DNA from: Lysobacterales bacterium
GTDB lineage: Bacteria; Pseudomonadota; Gammaproteobacteria; Xanthomonadales; UBA2363
NCBI GenBank assembly: GCA_019634735.1
Contig: JAHCAT010000007.1
Coordinates: 147,604 to 211,603 of the forward strand
Direction: 5' to 3'
DNA: 64,000 nt
Part shown: piece after piece, positions 9,117 to 17,130 of the stretch
How positions within the stretch are numbered: position 1 is the first letter of the stretch
How the letters are laid out: every line of letters starts with the position of its first letter
Translations under genes and position numbers: made by a program
The notes under the pieces: generated by a model
Database searches by the model: none
Seen by the model: only the letters and a program-made list of their open reading frames with translations
Told to the model about the DNA's origin: nothing

Positions 9117-11030
9117 ATGATCCGATTCCGCCAATCCGGCGCCGCCCGCTGGCTGCTGCTCGCCATCGTGGCGACCGGCGCCGCCGCCGCGCTGGGTGCC
9201 GGCCTGACCTGGTCCGCCGCACCTGCCGATCCCCACGCCGGCTTCCTGGACATCACGCCCGATGGCACCCAGCCGGGTCTGGCCAGCGCCATGGAGCCCA
9301 ACACCGGCTGCTTCGGCTGTCATCGCTCGTTCAATCCCGACTCGCCGCAAGCCGGCTTCCTGCCGCACAACACCTGGGGCGGCTCGATGATGGCGCACTC
9401 CGGCCGCGACCCCCTGTTCTGGGCGGCGCTGGACGTCGCCAATGCCGACCTGCCGGGAGTCGGCGACTGGTGCCTGCGCTGCCACGCGCCGACCGCCTGG
9501 CTGGAGGGTCGCGTCCTCAAGGTGCCGGGTGGCGGGCTGGTCGACGGCACCAACGGCTGCCTGCTGGAGGGCCGCCACGATGCCACCGACGACAAGGGCA
9601 ACGACTATGCCGGCATCGGCTGCCACTTCTGCCACCGGATGACCGAGACCGGTCCGGCCGGTGCGACGGCGCCGCCGGGCAGCGGCAACTTCTGGCTGGA
9701 CGACGCGCTGTCCTGCGAGACGCCGGGCGGCACCTACGGCGGGCCCTGCCGGGCCGGCCCCTATCAGTATCAGCCCGGCGACCTCTACGAGCCGCCGCAT
9801 GGCTGGGTGTACTCGGCCTTCCTCGACCGCGGCGCCGTATGCGGCGTCTGCCACGACGTGACCTCGCCGATCACCGAGATCGGACCGGTCACCACGCTGA
9901 TCCTTCCGGACGGCACCGATACCGGGCTGGCGATGCCGATCGAGCGCACCTTCACGGAGTGGGGGCGCAGCGATTTCGGCGACCTCGTGTTCCGCGACCG
10001 CATGGGCGACGATTTCGACTTCACGCCGCAGCTCGCCCGCGGCGCGACCTGCCAGGATTGCCACATGGCCAGCAGCGAGGATCCGCTTGCCAAGGCCTGC
10101 ACCTTCCTGCCCGACGGCTCGCGGGCCGGCAACCTGCCGGTGCACGAGTTCGTCGGCGCCAACACCTGGATCCCGAAGATGATCCGGGACCTGTATGCGA
10201 CCGGCATCGGCGGCGGCATCGAGGACCGCGCTGCCGATATCGACCGGACCATCCTCCGTGCCCGGCACATGCTTACGCAGCGCAGCGCCGTCATCGAGAC
10301 CAGCGCGCAGGCCGGCGCCGGGGTGGTCAACGCCCAGGTCAAGGTCACCAACCTCGCGGGCCACAAGCTGCCGACCGGCTATGCCGAGGGTCGGCGCATG
10401 TGGCTGCACGTGGTGGCCCGGAGTGGCCAGGGCGACGTGATCTGGCAGACCGGCGACTGGAACCCCGATACCGGCGCGCTTGCGATCGACGCGCAGACGC
10501 GCGTCTACGAGGTCCAGCAGGGCATCTGGAATCCGGCGACCCAGTCCTGCGAGACCGAGGACGCGCTGGGCCGCAAGCAGTTCCATTTCGTGCGCAACAA
10601 CTGCGTGGCCAAGGACAACCGCATTCCGCCGCTGGGCTTCACCGGCGGTGCCGATCTCGACACCCGCCCGGTCGGCCTGGTCTACCCGCCGGTGGCGCCC
10701 GGGTCGCCCAGGCTGGTCAACTACGACGTGAGCAGCTACGCGATCCCGCTGCCGCCCGGCTTCAACGGCCAGGTCACGGTGACCGCCACCTTGAAGTTCC
10801 AGATCGCCAGCGCGGAGTACATCACCTTCCTGCGCGACCAGGCGGTCGAGCGCAACTTCCAGCCCGAGAACCTGATGTGCGCCGGCGGTCCGGGCAGGCC
10901 GTTCGACGTCGGTCCGCAAGGCCAGACCCGCGGCGAGTTCATGTACGACCTGTGGAGCAATCCCGCCTACGGGCGATCGCCGCCCGAGGACATGGTGAGC
11001 GCCGCCGCAGCCGTGATGGTGGCGCCTTGA
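9117..11030 (+). CDS. Exported pentaheme c-type cytochrome
   Basis: A 637-residue protein with an N-terminal hydrophobic export segment (about residues 11-34) and five CxxCH sites: CFGCH 65, CLRCH 119, CHFCH 169, CGVCH 242 and CQDCH 312. Additional cysteine pairs (Cys200/Cys211 and others) may form disulfides. The C-terminal half is a beta-rich domain with GHKLPTG, the counterpart of GHNFPTG in the cytochrome at 7113. Unlike its neighbours it lacks the terminal DGFE-type motif. The stop overlaps the TTG start of the lipoprotein gene, so the two are translationally coupled. It is probably a periplasmic or surface electron carrier; no reductase family could be named. Confidence 0.85.
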   Translation: MIRFRQSGAARWLLLAIVATGAAAALGAGLTWSAAPADPHAGFLDITPDGTQPGLASAMEPNTGCFGCHRSFNPDSPQAGFLPHNTWGGSMMAHSGRDPLFWAALDVANADLPGVGDWCLRCHAPTAWLEGRVLKVPGGGLVDGTNGCLLEGRHDATDDKGNDYAGIGCHFCHRMTETGPAGATAPPGSGNFWLDDALSCETPGGTYGGPCRAGPYQYQPGDLYEPPHGWVYSAFLDRGAVCGVCHDVTSPITEIGPVTTLILPDGTDTGLAMPIERTFTEWGRSDFGDLVFRDRMGDDFDFTPQLARGATCQDCHMASSEDPLAKACTFLPDGSRAGNLPVHEFVGANTWIPKMIRDLYATGIGGGIEDRAADIDRTILRARHMLTQRSAVIETSAQAGAGVVNAQVKVTNLAGHKLPTGYAEGRRMWLHVVARSGQGDVIWQTGDWNPDTGALAIDAQTRVYEVQQGIWNPATQSCETEDALGRKQFHFVRNNCVAKDNRIPPLGFTGGADLDTRPVGLVYPPVAPGSPRLVNYDVSSYAIPLPPGFNGQVTVTATLKFQIASAEYITFLRDQAVERNFQPENLMCAGGPGRPFDVGPQGQTRGEFMYDLWSNPAYGRSPPEDMVSAAAAVMVAP

Positions 11031-11629
11031 GCCCGGTAGCAGGTCGCGCCCTGGCCCTGGTGCCGCTGGTACTGGGGCTGCTTGCGGGTTGTGCGACCGG
11101 CGGCGGGCGGCAGTCGGCACATCCGGCGCCGGCGTCTGGACCTGTCGCCTCGGCGGTCGATCCGGGCGGCCGGATGAGCGGCTACCAGTTCGCGCGTCGC
11201 TACTCGGACGTCGTCAAGCTCGATGGCCGAGATGTCCGGCAGGATGTCGAGTACGGATTCGATTACGACCGGCGAAGCACCGTGCGCCGGGTCTTCGACC
11301 CCGATGGGCGGCTGCTGTCCGAGGACCTGCTGCCCGGCGAATCCCTGCGCGCCAACGCTGCGGAGGAAGCCCGCCTGGAAGCGTTGGTGCGCGGCCATCC
11401 CGAGCTCGGCCCGTTGATGGCCGGCCGCGACGACCTGCTCGTCCATCGCGGCGGCTTCGTGGTCCGGGAGGCCGGCGACCCGTGGTGCGACCTGGGCTCG
11501 CGTTGCCTGCGCTTCATCGTCAGTGCCGGGGATGGCTCCATTCCCGTCCTCCATGCCGTCGTCGACCTGGTGAGCGACCGCGTGGTGTACACCCACGACG
11601 ACCACCAGGTTCCTGCTGATCCGCCCTGA
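11027..11629 (+). CDS. Lipoprotein resembling copper amine oxidase N-terminal domains
   Basis: A 200-residue protein that appears to start at TTG 11027, overlapping the upstream TGA as TTGA; there is no ATG before the lipobox. The lipobox is LLAGC (Cys about residue 21), so it should be acylated and anchored in a membrane. The mature part contains EEARLEALVRGHPELGPLM and, near the end, a VVDLVSDRVVY strand. These resemble the small N2/N3 domains of copper amine oxidases (an EE-A-x-L-V helix and a VDL-x-x-x-x-V strand). The next gene, 13 bases on, resembles the catalytic domain of that family, so the pair may be a split amine oxidase. This similarity is from memory and needs a profile search. 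Confidence 0.6.
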   Translation: MSPVAGRALALVPLVLGLLAGCATGGGRQSAHPAPASGPVASAVDPGGRMSGYQFARRYSDVVKLDGRDVRQDVEYGFDYDRRSTVRRVFDPDGRLLSEDLLPGESLRANAAEEARLEALVRGHPELGPLMAGRDDLLVHRGGFVVREAGDPWCDLGSRCLRFIVSAGDGSIPVLHAVVDLVSDRVVYTHDDHQVPADPP

Positions 11630-11642
11630 GGACCGTTCGCCG

Positions 11643-12830
11643 ATGAAATCCGCCCTGTACCTGGCTGGCCTGCTGGCCCTGGCCTGCCTGAGTCCTTCGG
11701 CCGCCCGCGCCGCCGCCCCCGACTGCGTGGCCGAGGGCGGCACCCTGCTGTCCTGGCCGGCGGTCGAGCCGCTCTGGCAGATGTGCTGGCTGCCGCCCAA
11801 CCAGAGCATCGGCCCGCGCGGTTCCGGGCTGGAACTTCGCGCCGTGCACTACCGGGGCATCCTGGTCGCCAAGCGCATCCATTCGCCCATGCTGTTCGCC
11901 GAATACCGCACCAGCACCTGTTACCGGGACTGGAAGGACACCGGAACGCCGACGCTCGCGCATACCAGCACGCACAACGTCCTGGCGGTGCCGCCCGACC
12001 CCGAGCGCCTGGCGACCACGTCCTGCACGGTTTCAAAGTCGCCCACCGCATCCTACGGCACCTGTCCGTTCCAGCAGCCGACCGGCGGCGGCTTCGCCTG
12101 CACGACCAACAACGGCGTGGTCATCGAGGACCTCGGCGATCATGTCCGGCTGACCAGCCAGTACCGCGCCGACTGGTACATGTACGACTCGCGGATCCGC
12201 TTCTTCGACGACGGCACGATCGAGCCGACCTTCGGCTTCGGCAACAACAACGGCACCTTCAACAACGTCACCCACTGGCACCACAACTACTGGCGGTTCG
12301 ACTTCGACATCGACGGCGCCGACAACCACGTGGTGGCGGAGAACGGCGTCGATCAGCCGGTCGAGTTCAGCGCCCTGCGCGGCGCGCCGGGCAGCACCAC
12401 CTGGACGGTCCGCAACACCGTCACCGGCCGTGGCTACGAGCTGGTGCCCGGCGCCGACGACTACGCGGTGGCGACCAACGAGTCCGGGCGCAACTTCCAC
12501 ACCACCGACTTCATGGCGACCCGCTACGTGGCTGGCCAGTACGGCGACAACCCCAGCTACTCGCTCGGCGACTGCGGCATGAACCAGGGCGCCCTGGTCA
12601 ACGGCCAGAGCATCGACAACGAGGACGTGGTGCTCTGGTACCGGGTCGCGGTGCGCGACGCCACCGCCAACAACTGGCCGACGGGATGCGGTACCGGCGG
12701 CAACCCGCCGTGCATTCCCCAGGACTCGATGGTCTGCAAGAGCGCGGGTCCGCGGCTGGTGCCGTTCGGCCCGTGGGCACCGGTCGACGACCGCATCTTC
12801 GCGCACGACTTCGAGTTCCCGGCGCCCTGA
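11643..12830 (+). CDS. Secreted copper amine oxidase-like catalytic domain protein
   Basis: 395 residues with signal peptide MKSALYLAGLLALACLSPSAARA. The C-terminal two thirds follow the layout of the copper amine oxidase catalytic domain: a Tyr-containing strand before FFDDGTI, then an HxH pair (HWHHNYWRFDFDIDG) where the family has two copper ligands, then FMATRYVAGQYGD, and finally NEDVVLWYRVAVRDATANNWP, like the family's terminal strand. The topaquinone consensus NY(D/E)Y reads WYMY here: the precursor Tyr position is kept, but the preceding Asn is not. The third copper His was not identified. It may be an inactive or altered relative. The protein ends in RIFAHDFEFPAP. It is followed by a hairpin. 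Confidence 0.65.
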   Translation: MKSALYLAGLLALACLSPSAARAAAPDCVAEGGTLLSWPAVEPLWQMCWLPPNQSIGPRGSGLELRAVHYRGILVAKRIHSPMLFAEYRTSTCYRDWKDTGTPTLAHTSTHNVLAVPPDPERLATTSCTVSKSPTASYGTCPFQQPTGGGFACTTNNGVVIEDLGDHVRLTSQYRADWYMYDSRIRFFDDGTIEPTFGFGNNNGTFNNVTHWHHNYWRFDFDIDGADNHVVAENGVDQPVEFSALRGAPGSTTWTVRNTVTGRGYELVPGADDYAVATNESGRNFHTTDFMATRYVAGQYGDNPSYSLGDCGMNQGALVNGQSIDNEDVVLWYRVAVRDATANNWPTGCGTGGNPPCIPQDSMVCKSAGPRLVPFGPWAPVDDRIFAHDFEFPAP

Positions 12831-12851
12831 GACGACGCCCCGGACAGTCTG

Positions 12852-12882
12852 TCGGCAAACGACCGGGTCGGCCGTTTGCCGA
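12852..12882 (+). terminator. Hairpin ending the exported-protein block
   Basis: A perfect 10-bp inverted repeat, TCGGCAAACG / CGTTTGCCGA, with an 11-base loop, lies 21 bases after the stop of the amine-oxidase-like gene. No T-run follows. Its position between converging genes fits a transcription end. Confidence 0.5.
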
Positions 12883-12896
12883 TGGACCGCTATCTC

Positions 12897-13070
12897 GGAT
12901 GGGCGGCCAGCCCGCTGCTGCGGGCGCGGATCTTCGCGCCGTGGTGCGGTGGTCGGCGCGGGTTGCCCAGCCGGACGCAGCCTCGACCACACCCTTGCCA
13001 CCCGCCGGTGCGCTCGCACCCCGACGCGATCCTTGGATCCGCCCAACGCGCCTCCCTGAGGATGCCGGGC
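12897..13070 (+). repeat. MITE-like dispersed repeat, decayed copy C
   Basis: Aligns by eye with the elements at 8938 and 55172. The segment from GCTGCTGCGG to GCCGTGGTGCGGT (about 12914-12953) matches 55187-55226 closely, and CGCACCCCGACGCGATCC near 13015-13032 matches the right half. The terminal inverted repeats are badly eroded (left GGATGGGCGG, right ending CCGGGC). It lies between converging genes. Confidence 0.5.
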
Positions 13071-13092
13071 CAGCCCCGCCTTCGCTGCCGGC

Positions 13093-14127
13093 TTACAGGT
13101 AGTCGCTGCGCAGATCGACGCTGGAGCGCACGCCGAGGTCGTCGAAATGCGCGGCAAGCCAGCGCCGCGCGACCTCCCGGCCGTAGTCGTGCAGGGTGGT
13201 CAGGAAGCCGAGGTCCGGGCTGAGCTTGCTGGCCAGGGTCAGTTCCGCCATCAGCGCGTCGTCACGGATGGCGTGGATGTGCATGGCGCGCACCCGGTCG
13301 CGGTACTCGTCCCGCAGCCAGCCCTCCTCGACCAGGCGGGCCGCGAAGGCGATGGCGCGCATCTCGCGCATCAACGAGGAGTTGAAGCTGATCTCGTTGA
13401 CCCGGTTGGCGATCGCCTCGGGGGTTCTGGGCACCTCATCGCGGGCGATCGGATTGACGTGCACCAGCACGATGTCGCTGCTGACGGTGCGGTAGAACAG
13501 CGGGTAGAGCACCGGATTGCCCATGTAGCCGCCATCCCAGAAGGCCTCGCCGTCGATCTCCACCGCCCGGAAGAGTTGCGGCAGGCAGGCCGAGGCGAGC
13601 AGGGCGTCGACGCTCATCTCCGTGTTGCCAAAGATGCGGACCTTGCCGGTGCGCACGTTGGTGGCGCAGACGAACAGCTTCAGGCAATGCGGCTGCGACA
13701 GCGCCTGGAAGTCGACGTGGCGTTCGATCACCGTGCGCAGCGGATTGAAGTCGAACGGGTTGAACTGGTAGGGCGAGAACATCCGCGTGAACGCGTCGAA
13801 GGCGGCATGGCTGGCCGCCAGGCCGATCGCCGGGTCGATGCCGAACCAGCGCAGCAGGTCCGGCTGCGGTCGGACCGGGCTCCACAACCGGCCCTCGGCG
13901 GCGATGTCCAGCCAGAACGCCCGCAGTGCCGCGCGGGCGCCGTCGCGCCCGCCCGACAGCAGGCCGTGCGCCATCACCACGGCGTTCATGGCGCCGGCAC
14001 TGGTCCCGCACAGGCCTTCGAAGCCGATCCGGCCGTCCTCCAGCAGGGCGTCCAGCACGCCCCAGGTGAAGGCGCCATGGGCGCCGCCGCCCTGCAGGGC
14101 CAGATGGACGGTCGGTGTCGCGATCAA
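13093..14127 (-). CDS. Patatin-like phospholipase/lipid acyl hydrolase
   Basis: A 344-residue protein with the patatin Ser-Asp dyad: oxyanion glycine loop ALQGGGAHGAF (about residues 10-20), nucleophile elbow GTSAG (about 43-47) and DGGYMGN (about 204). It starts at TTG 14127, which overlaps the TGA of the upstream 3-hydroxybutyrate dehydrogenase as TTGA; the first ATG lies after the catalytic serine and cannot be the start. No signal peptide is visible, so it is probably cytosolic. Pairing with 3-hydroxybutyrate dehydrogenase suggests a role in polyhydroxybutyrate or storage-lipid turnover, but the substrate is not shown by sequence. Confidence 0.85.
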   Translation of the reverse strand: MIATPTVHLALQGGGAHGAFTWGVLDALLEDGRIGFEGLCGTSAGAMNAVVMAHGLLSGGRDGARAALRAFWLDIAAEGRLWSPVRPQPDLLRWFGIDPAIGLAASHAAFDAFTRMFSPYQFNPFDFNPLRTVIERHVDFQALSQPHCLKLFVCATNVRTGKVRIFGNTEMSVDALLASACLPQLFRAVEIDGEAFWDGGYMGNPVLYPLFYRTVSSDIVLVHVNPIARDEVPRTPEAIANRVNEISFNSSLMREMRAIAFAARLVEEGWLRDEYRDRVRAMHIHAIRDDALMAELTLASKLSPDLGFLTTLHDYGREVARRWLAAHFDDLGVRSSVDLRSDYL

Positions 14128-14903
14128 CGCGCCACCCAGCCGCCGTCCAGCACCATCTGGGTGCCGGTCATGTTCGCGGCCGCCGGACCGCACAGGAAGC
14201 GCACCGCCCCGGCGATGTCCTCGGGTCGGGTGAAGCGCAGCGAGGGCTGCTTCTCCTCCAGCAGGGCGCGTTCGGCCTGTTCCGCGGTGCAGCCCTCGCG
14301 GGCCGCGCGATCGTCGATCTGCTTGCGCACCAGCGGCGTCAGCACCCAGCCCGGGCAGACGGCGTTGCAGGTGATGTCGGCCTGGGCGTTCTCCAGCGCA
14401 ACCACCTTGGTCAGGCCCATCACGCCATGCTTGGCCGCGACATAGGCCGACTTGTCGAGCGACGCGACCAGGCCATGCACGGAGGCGATGTTGACGATCC
14501 GGCCGTGGCCACGCGCCTGCATTCCGGGCAGCGCGGCCCGGATGGCGTGGAATACCGCCGACAGGTTGATCGCCAGGATCAGGTCCCAGCGCTCGGGCGG
14601 GAATTCGTGCACCGGCGCGGTGTGCTGGATACCGGCGTTGTTGACGAGGATGTCGATGCGGCCGAAGCGCCGCTCGGTGTCGGCCACCAGGGCCTCGACC
14701 TGGTCGCGGCGGGACAGGTCGGCCGGGTGGAAGTCGACCGCCGTGCCGTGCCGTGCGACCTCCGCCTTGGCGGCCTCGATCTGCTGTGGGTCGCCCAGGC
14801 CGTTGAGCATGACCGTGCAGCCGGCTTCGGCGAGGTCGGCGGCGATGGCCAGCCCGATGCCGCTGGTGGAGCCGGTGACCAGGGCGATCTTGTCCTTGAG
14901 CAT
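14124..14903 (-). CDS. 3-hydroxybutyrate dehydrogenase (SDR family)
   Basis: A 259-residue short-chain dehydrogenase that probably interconverts (R)-3-hydroxybutyrate and acetoacetate with NAD. It has the cofactor motif TGSTSGIG, NNAGIQH, and a catalytic Ser-Tyr-Lys set (IASVHGL and YVAAKHG). The C-terminal region TPLVRKQIDDRA and the end LDGGWVAR match 3-hydroxybutyrate dehydrogenases rather than generic FabG. It starts at ATG 14903 preceded by AAGGAGACAGC, a strong ribosome binding site. It is the first gene of a two-gene unit with the patatin-like lipase. Confidence 0.88.
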   Translation of the reverse strand: MLKDKIALVTGSTSGIGLAIAADLAEAGCTVMLNGLGDPQQIEAAKAEVARHGTAVDFHPADLSRRDQVEALVADTERRFGRIDILVNNAGIQHTAPVHEFPPERWDLILAINLSAVFHAIRAALPGMQARGHGRIVNIASVHGLVASLDKSAYVAAKHGVMGLTKVVALENAQADITCNAVCPGWVLTPLVRKQIDDRAAREGCTAEQAERALLEEKQPSLRFTRPEDIAGAVRFLCGPAAANMTGTQMVLDGGWVAR

Positions 14904-15091
14904 GCTGTCTCCTTCGATGTCGATTTCGGTGTCGGCGCCCGACCAGGGCGGTTCCGGCCGGGAAACGGCGAGCGCCTCGGCGCCTGCTCCGCGACCGGCG
15001 ATGCCTCCGTGGCCGGTCATTCTCGCAAACCCGGACCTGACCGGCTTTCACCCGCCTGCGGTGGCACCCGTTGACGCCTGCCGCTTCGGGT

Positions 15092-15871
15092 TCAGACGGC
15101 GGTCCCCAGCACGATGTCGCGCGCCAGCAGGCGGGCAAGGATGTCGCGCCCGTGGACCAGCAGCGCATCCGCAGCCAGGCCGGCCTCGGTGGCCAGGGTG
15201 CGGAACTGGTCGGCGCCGGCGACGGCGGGACGTTCGCGCAGCAGTTCGAGCAGGCGCAAGGTCAGGGCATTGGCCTCCAGGAAGCCGACGCGGTCGCGAC
15301 GGTCGCGCACGACCACCAGGCAGGTCGGCTGCGCCGGCGCGGTCGCCTGCGGCGGCTGCTCCGCACCCAGCCGGTGCACGGGCCACCGGTAGGCGAGCGG
15401 CCAGGCAAGGGGCGAGACGACCGGGGCACCGGCCAGCAGGTCGCCTTCGGGATCATGGGCGACGTCCGCGATTTCCGCTTCGGCATTGGCCGCATGGATC
15501 TCCATGTACTCGTAATGCGCCAGCTCGGCCAGCCAGGGCGGATCGGGTGCTTCCGGCAGCGCCTGGCGTGCCTGCAGCCAGGCCACGAACTCGCTGCCGA
15601 CCTCGGGGAACAGGGGCGAGCGGGCACGATGCCCCGCGTACCAGGCGCGCACCAGGGACCGCCACGCGGCCTCGTCATGGAGGACGCGCAGCACCGGGAA
15701 GTTGCCGGCCAGCAGGCCGGCCACGGTGTTGAAGAACAGGCGGCGGTAGACGGCGAGCCGGCGGGGATCGACGCCTGCCGGCGCCGACCGGCGGTCCGGG
15801 TCGCGCAGCCATTCGGCGAAGGCCTGCTGGCGGCTGCGCAGCGCCGCGCCGGTGTCAGCCGGTTCCCGCAT
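15092..15871 (-). CDS. hvfC: HvfC/BufC-like RiPP maturation partner (DUF2063)
   Basis: A 259-residue protein of the DUF2063 family, which accompanies MNIO (DUF692) enzymes and is thought to present the precursor peptide to the enzyme. The N-terminal helical domain contains [25 protein letters not shown], here given only as landmark residues RRLAVYRRL, and the middle has [15 protein letters not shown], both typical of the family. The gene begins 17 bases inside the end of the MNIO gene, so the two are coupled. It is the last gene of the cluster; the next gene downstream on this strand is the unrelated dehydrogenase, so there is no DoxX-like HvfD here. Confidence 0.85.
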   Translation of the reverse strand: MREPADTGAALRSRQQAFAEWLRDPDRRSAPAGVDPRRLAVYRRLFFNTVAGLLAGNFPVLRVLHDEAAWRSLVRAWYAGHRARSPLFPEVGSEFVAWLQARQALPEAPDPPWLAELAHYEYMEIHAANAEAEIADVAHDPEGDLLAGAPVVSPLAWPLAYRWPVHRLGAEQPPQATAPAQPTCLVVVRDRRDRVGFLEANALTLRLLELLRERPAVAGADQFRTLATEAGLAADALLVHGRDILARLLARDIVLGTAV

Positions 15872-16685
15872 GGCGCGCCTGCAGGGTTCGGATGGTGGCG
15901 ATCTCGGCCAGCAGTTCGCCCAGCGGCGGGATGTTGAAATCGCGCTCGAGCAGGGTCGGCCGGACCCCATGGCGATCGTAGCAATGCGCCAGCAGCGCCC
16001 AGACCGGGTCGATCACCGCCGCGCCGTGGCTGTCGATGATCAGGTCGGGCGCTTCGCGGTAATGGCCGGCGACGTGCAGGGCGACGATCCGGTGGCCGGG
16101 CAGGGCGTCGATGAAGGCGACCGGGTCGAAGCCGTGGTTGACGCTGTTGACGTAGACGTTGTTGACGTCGAGCAGCAGGTCGCAGTCGGCCTCTTCGAGC
16201 ACGGCCCGCAGGAACTCAAGCTCGTCCAGGTCGGTCGCCAGGGGCGCGTAGTAGGAGACGTTCTCCACGGCGATGCGCCGGCCCAGCAGATCCTGCGCCT
16301 GGCCGATGCGCGCCGAGACGTGGCGTACGCCCTCGGCCGTGAACGGGATCGGCGCCAGGTCGTACAGCTGGCCGTCGTCGCTGCACCAGCTCAGGTGTTC
16401 GGAATACAGCGCGACGCGATGGCGCTCGAGGAAGGCGCCGATGCGGCGCAGCAGGTCGAGGTCGAGCGGCGCCGGGCCGCCCAGCGACAGGGACAGGCCG
16501 TGGCAGCTCAGCGGATGGCGCTCGGCCAGGGCGGCCAGCCGGCGGCCCGGTGCGCCGCCGACGCCGATCCAGTTTTCCGGCGCGCACTCCAGGAAATCGA
16601 CGGCATCGGCCGGCGCGGCCTCGAGCGCACCCAGCAGGGCGCGGCGCAGGCCCAGCCCGGCGCCCTGGAGGGACGCCGGCGTCAT
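15855..16685 (-). CDS. hvfB: HvfB-like MNIO peptide-modifying enzyme (DUF692)
   Basis: A 276-residue TIM-barrel enzyme of the multinuclear non-haem iron family related to MbnB. Family members oxidise cysteines of a precursor peptide to copper-binding heterocycles. Visible metal-site and family motifs are [58 protein letters not shown] and IDSHG. ATG 16685 gives the proper start; the open frame extending upstream runs through the antisense of the precursor repeats and is spurious. It lies 16 bases after the precursor gene and overlaps hvfC. The product is expected to act in the cytosol before export of the peptide. Confidence 0.92.
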   Translation of the reverse strand: MTPASLQGAGLGLRRALLGALEAAPADAVDFLECAPENWIGVGGAPGRRLAALAERHPLSCHGLSLSLGGPAPLDLDLLRRIGAFLERHRVALYSEHLSWCSDDGQLYDLAPIPFTAEGVRHVSARIGQAQDLLGRRIAVENVSYYAPLATDLDELEFLRAVLEEADCDLLLDVNNVYVNSVNHGFDPVAFIDALPGHRIVALHVAGHYREAPDLIIDSHGAAVIDPVWALLAHCYDRHGVRPTLLERDFNIPPLGELLAEIATIRTLQARHAGTG

Positions 16686-16701
16686 GGCCGCGCGGTCGCG
16701 G

Positions 16702-16971
16702 TCAGGCCTTGCCGCCGCACTGACCCTCGCCGCACTTGCCTTCACCGCACTTGCCTTCCTCGCCGCACTTGCCCTCTTCCCCGCACTGGCCTTCTTCGCC
16801 GCACTTGCCCTCTTCGCCGCACTTGCCTTCCTCGGGCGGGTCGTCGCTGACCTGGTAGCCACCGCCGAGGTCGGCCAGGGCGAACGGGCTGGTCGCCTGG
16901 CTCAGCGGGGCGCCGGCGAGCAATGCCAGGCCGAGCACGGCCGTCAGGGGCTTGATCAGGTTGCTGTCCAT
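16702..16971 (-). CDS. hvfA: HvfA-like precursor of a cysteine-modified metallophore RiPP
   Basis: An 89-residue peptide with a signal sequence ([20 protein letters not shown], then APLSQATS) and a mature tail made of seven tandem EG[KQ]CG units: five with Lys and two with Gln (third and seventh cysteines). This is the substrate signature of HvfB-type MNIO enzymes, which convert such cysteines to copper-binding groups. The Gln units vary the known EGKCG motif. The start at 16971 has an excellent ribosome binding site, CCAGGAGGTTCC. It is first in the hvfABC unit. The peptide is probably exported to the periplasm by Sec and buffers copper there; function is inferred from family. Confidence 0.9.
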   Translation of the reverse strand: MDSNLIKPLTAVLGLALLAGAPLSQATSPFALADLGGGYQVSDDPPEEGKCGEEGKCGEEGQCGEEGKCGEEGKCGEGKCGEGQCGGKA

Positions 16972-17130
16972 CGTGGAACCTCCTGGTGGGGGTGGAGCGC
17001 GGGCGTCGACGCCGCCGGTCGGGGGCGCAGGAGACAAGCGTAGTACCGAAGGCGACCGTCAACCAGCGCCCCGGAAAACCCGTTCAGCAGGTTGCGGTAC
17101 CGGACGTCCTGCCGGCCACCGGGGTCCCGC

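Noticed and set aside
8892..11120. 742-codon minus-strand frame
   Set aside because: Antisense of the cytochrome gene; its similarity to the end of another antisense frame at 55190-55330 is due to the MITE-like repeat, not to a shared protein.
16273..17043. Plus-strand frame with Ala/Leu/Phe-rich repeats
   Set aside because: It is the antisense of the EG[KQ]CG repeats of the RiPP precursor; the hydrophobic repeats are a by-product of that coding.
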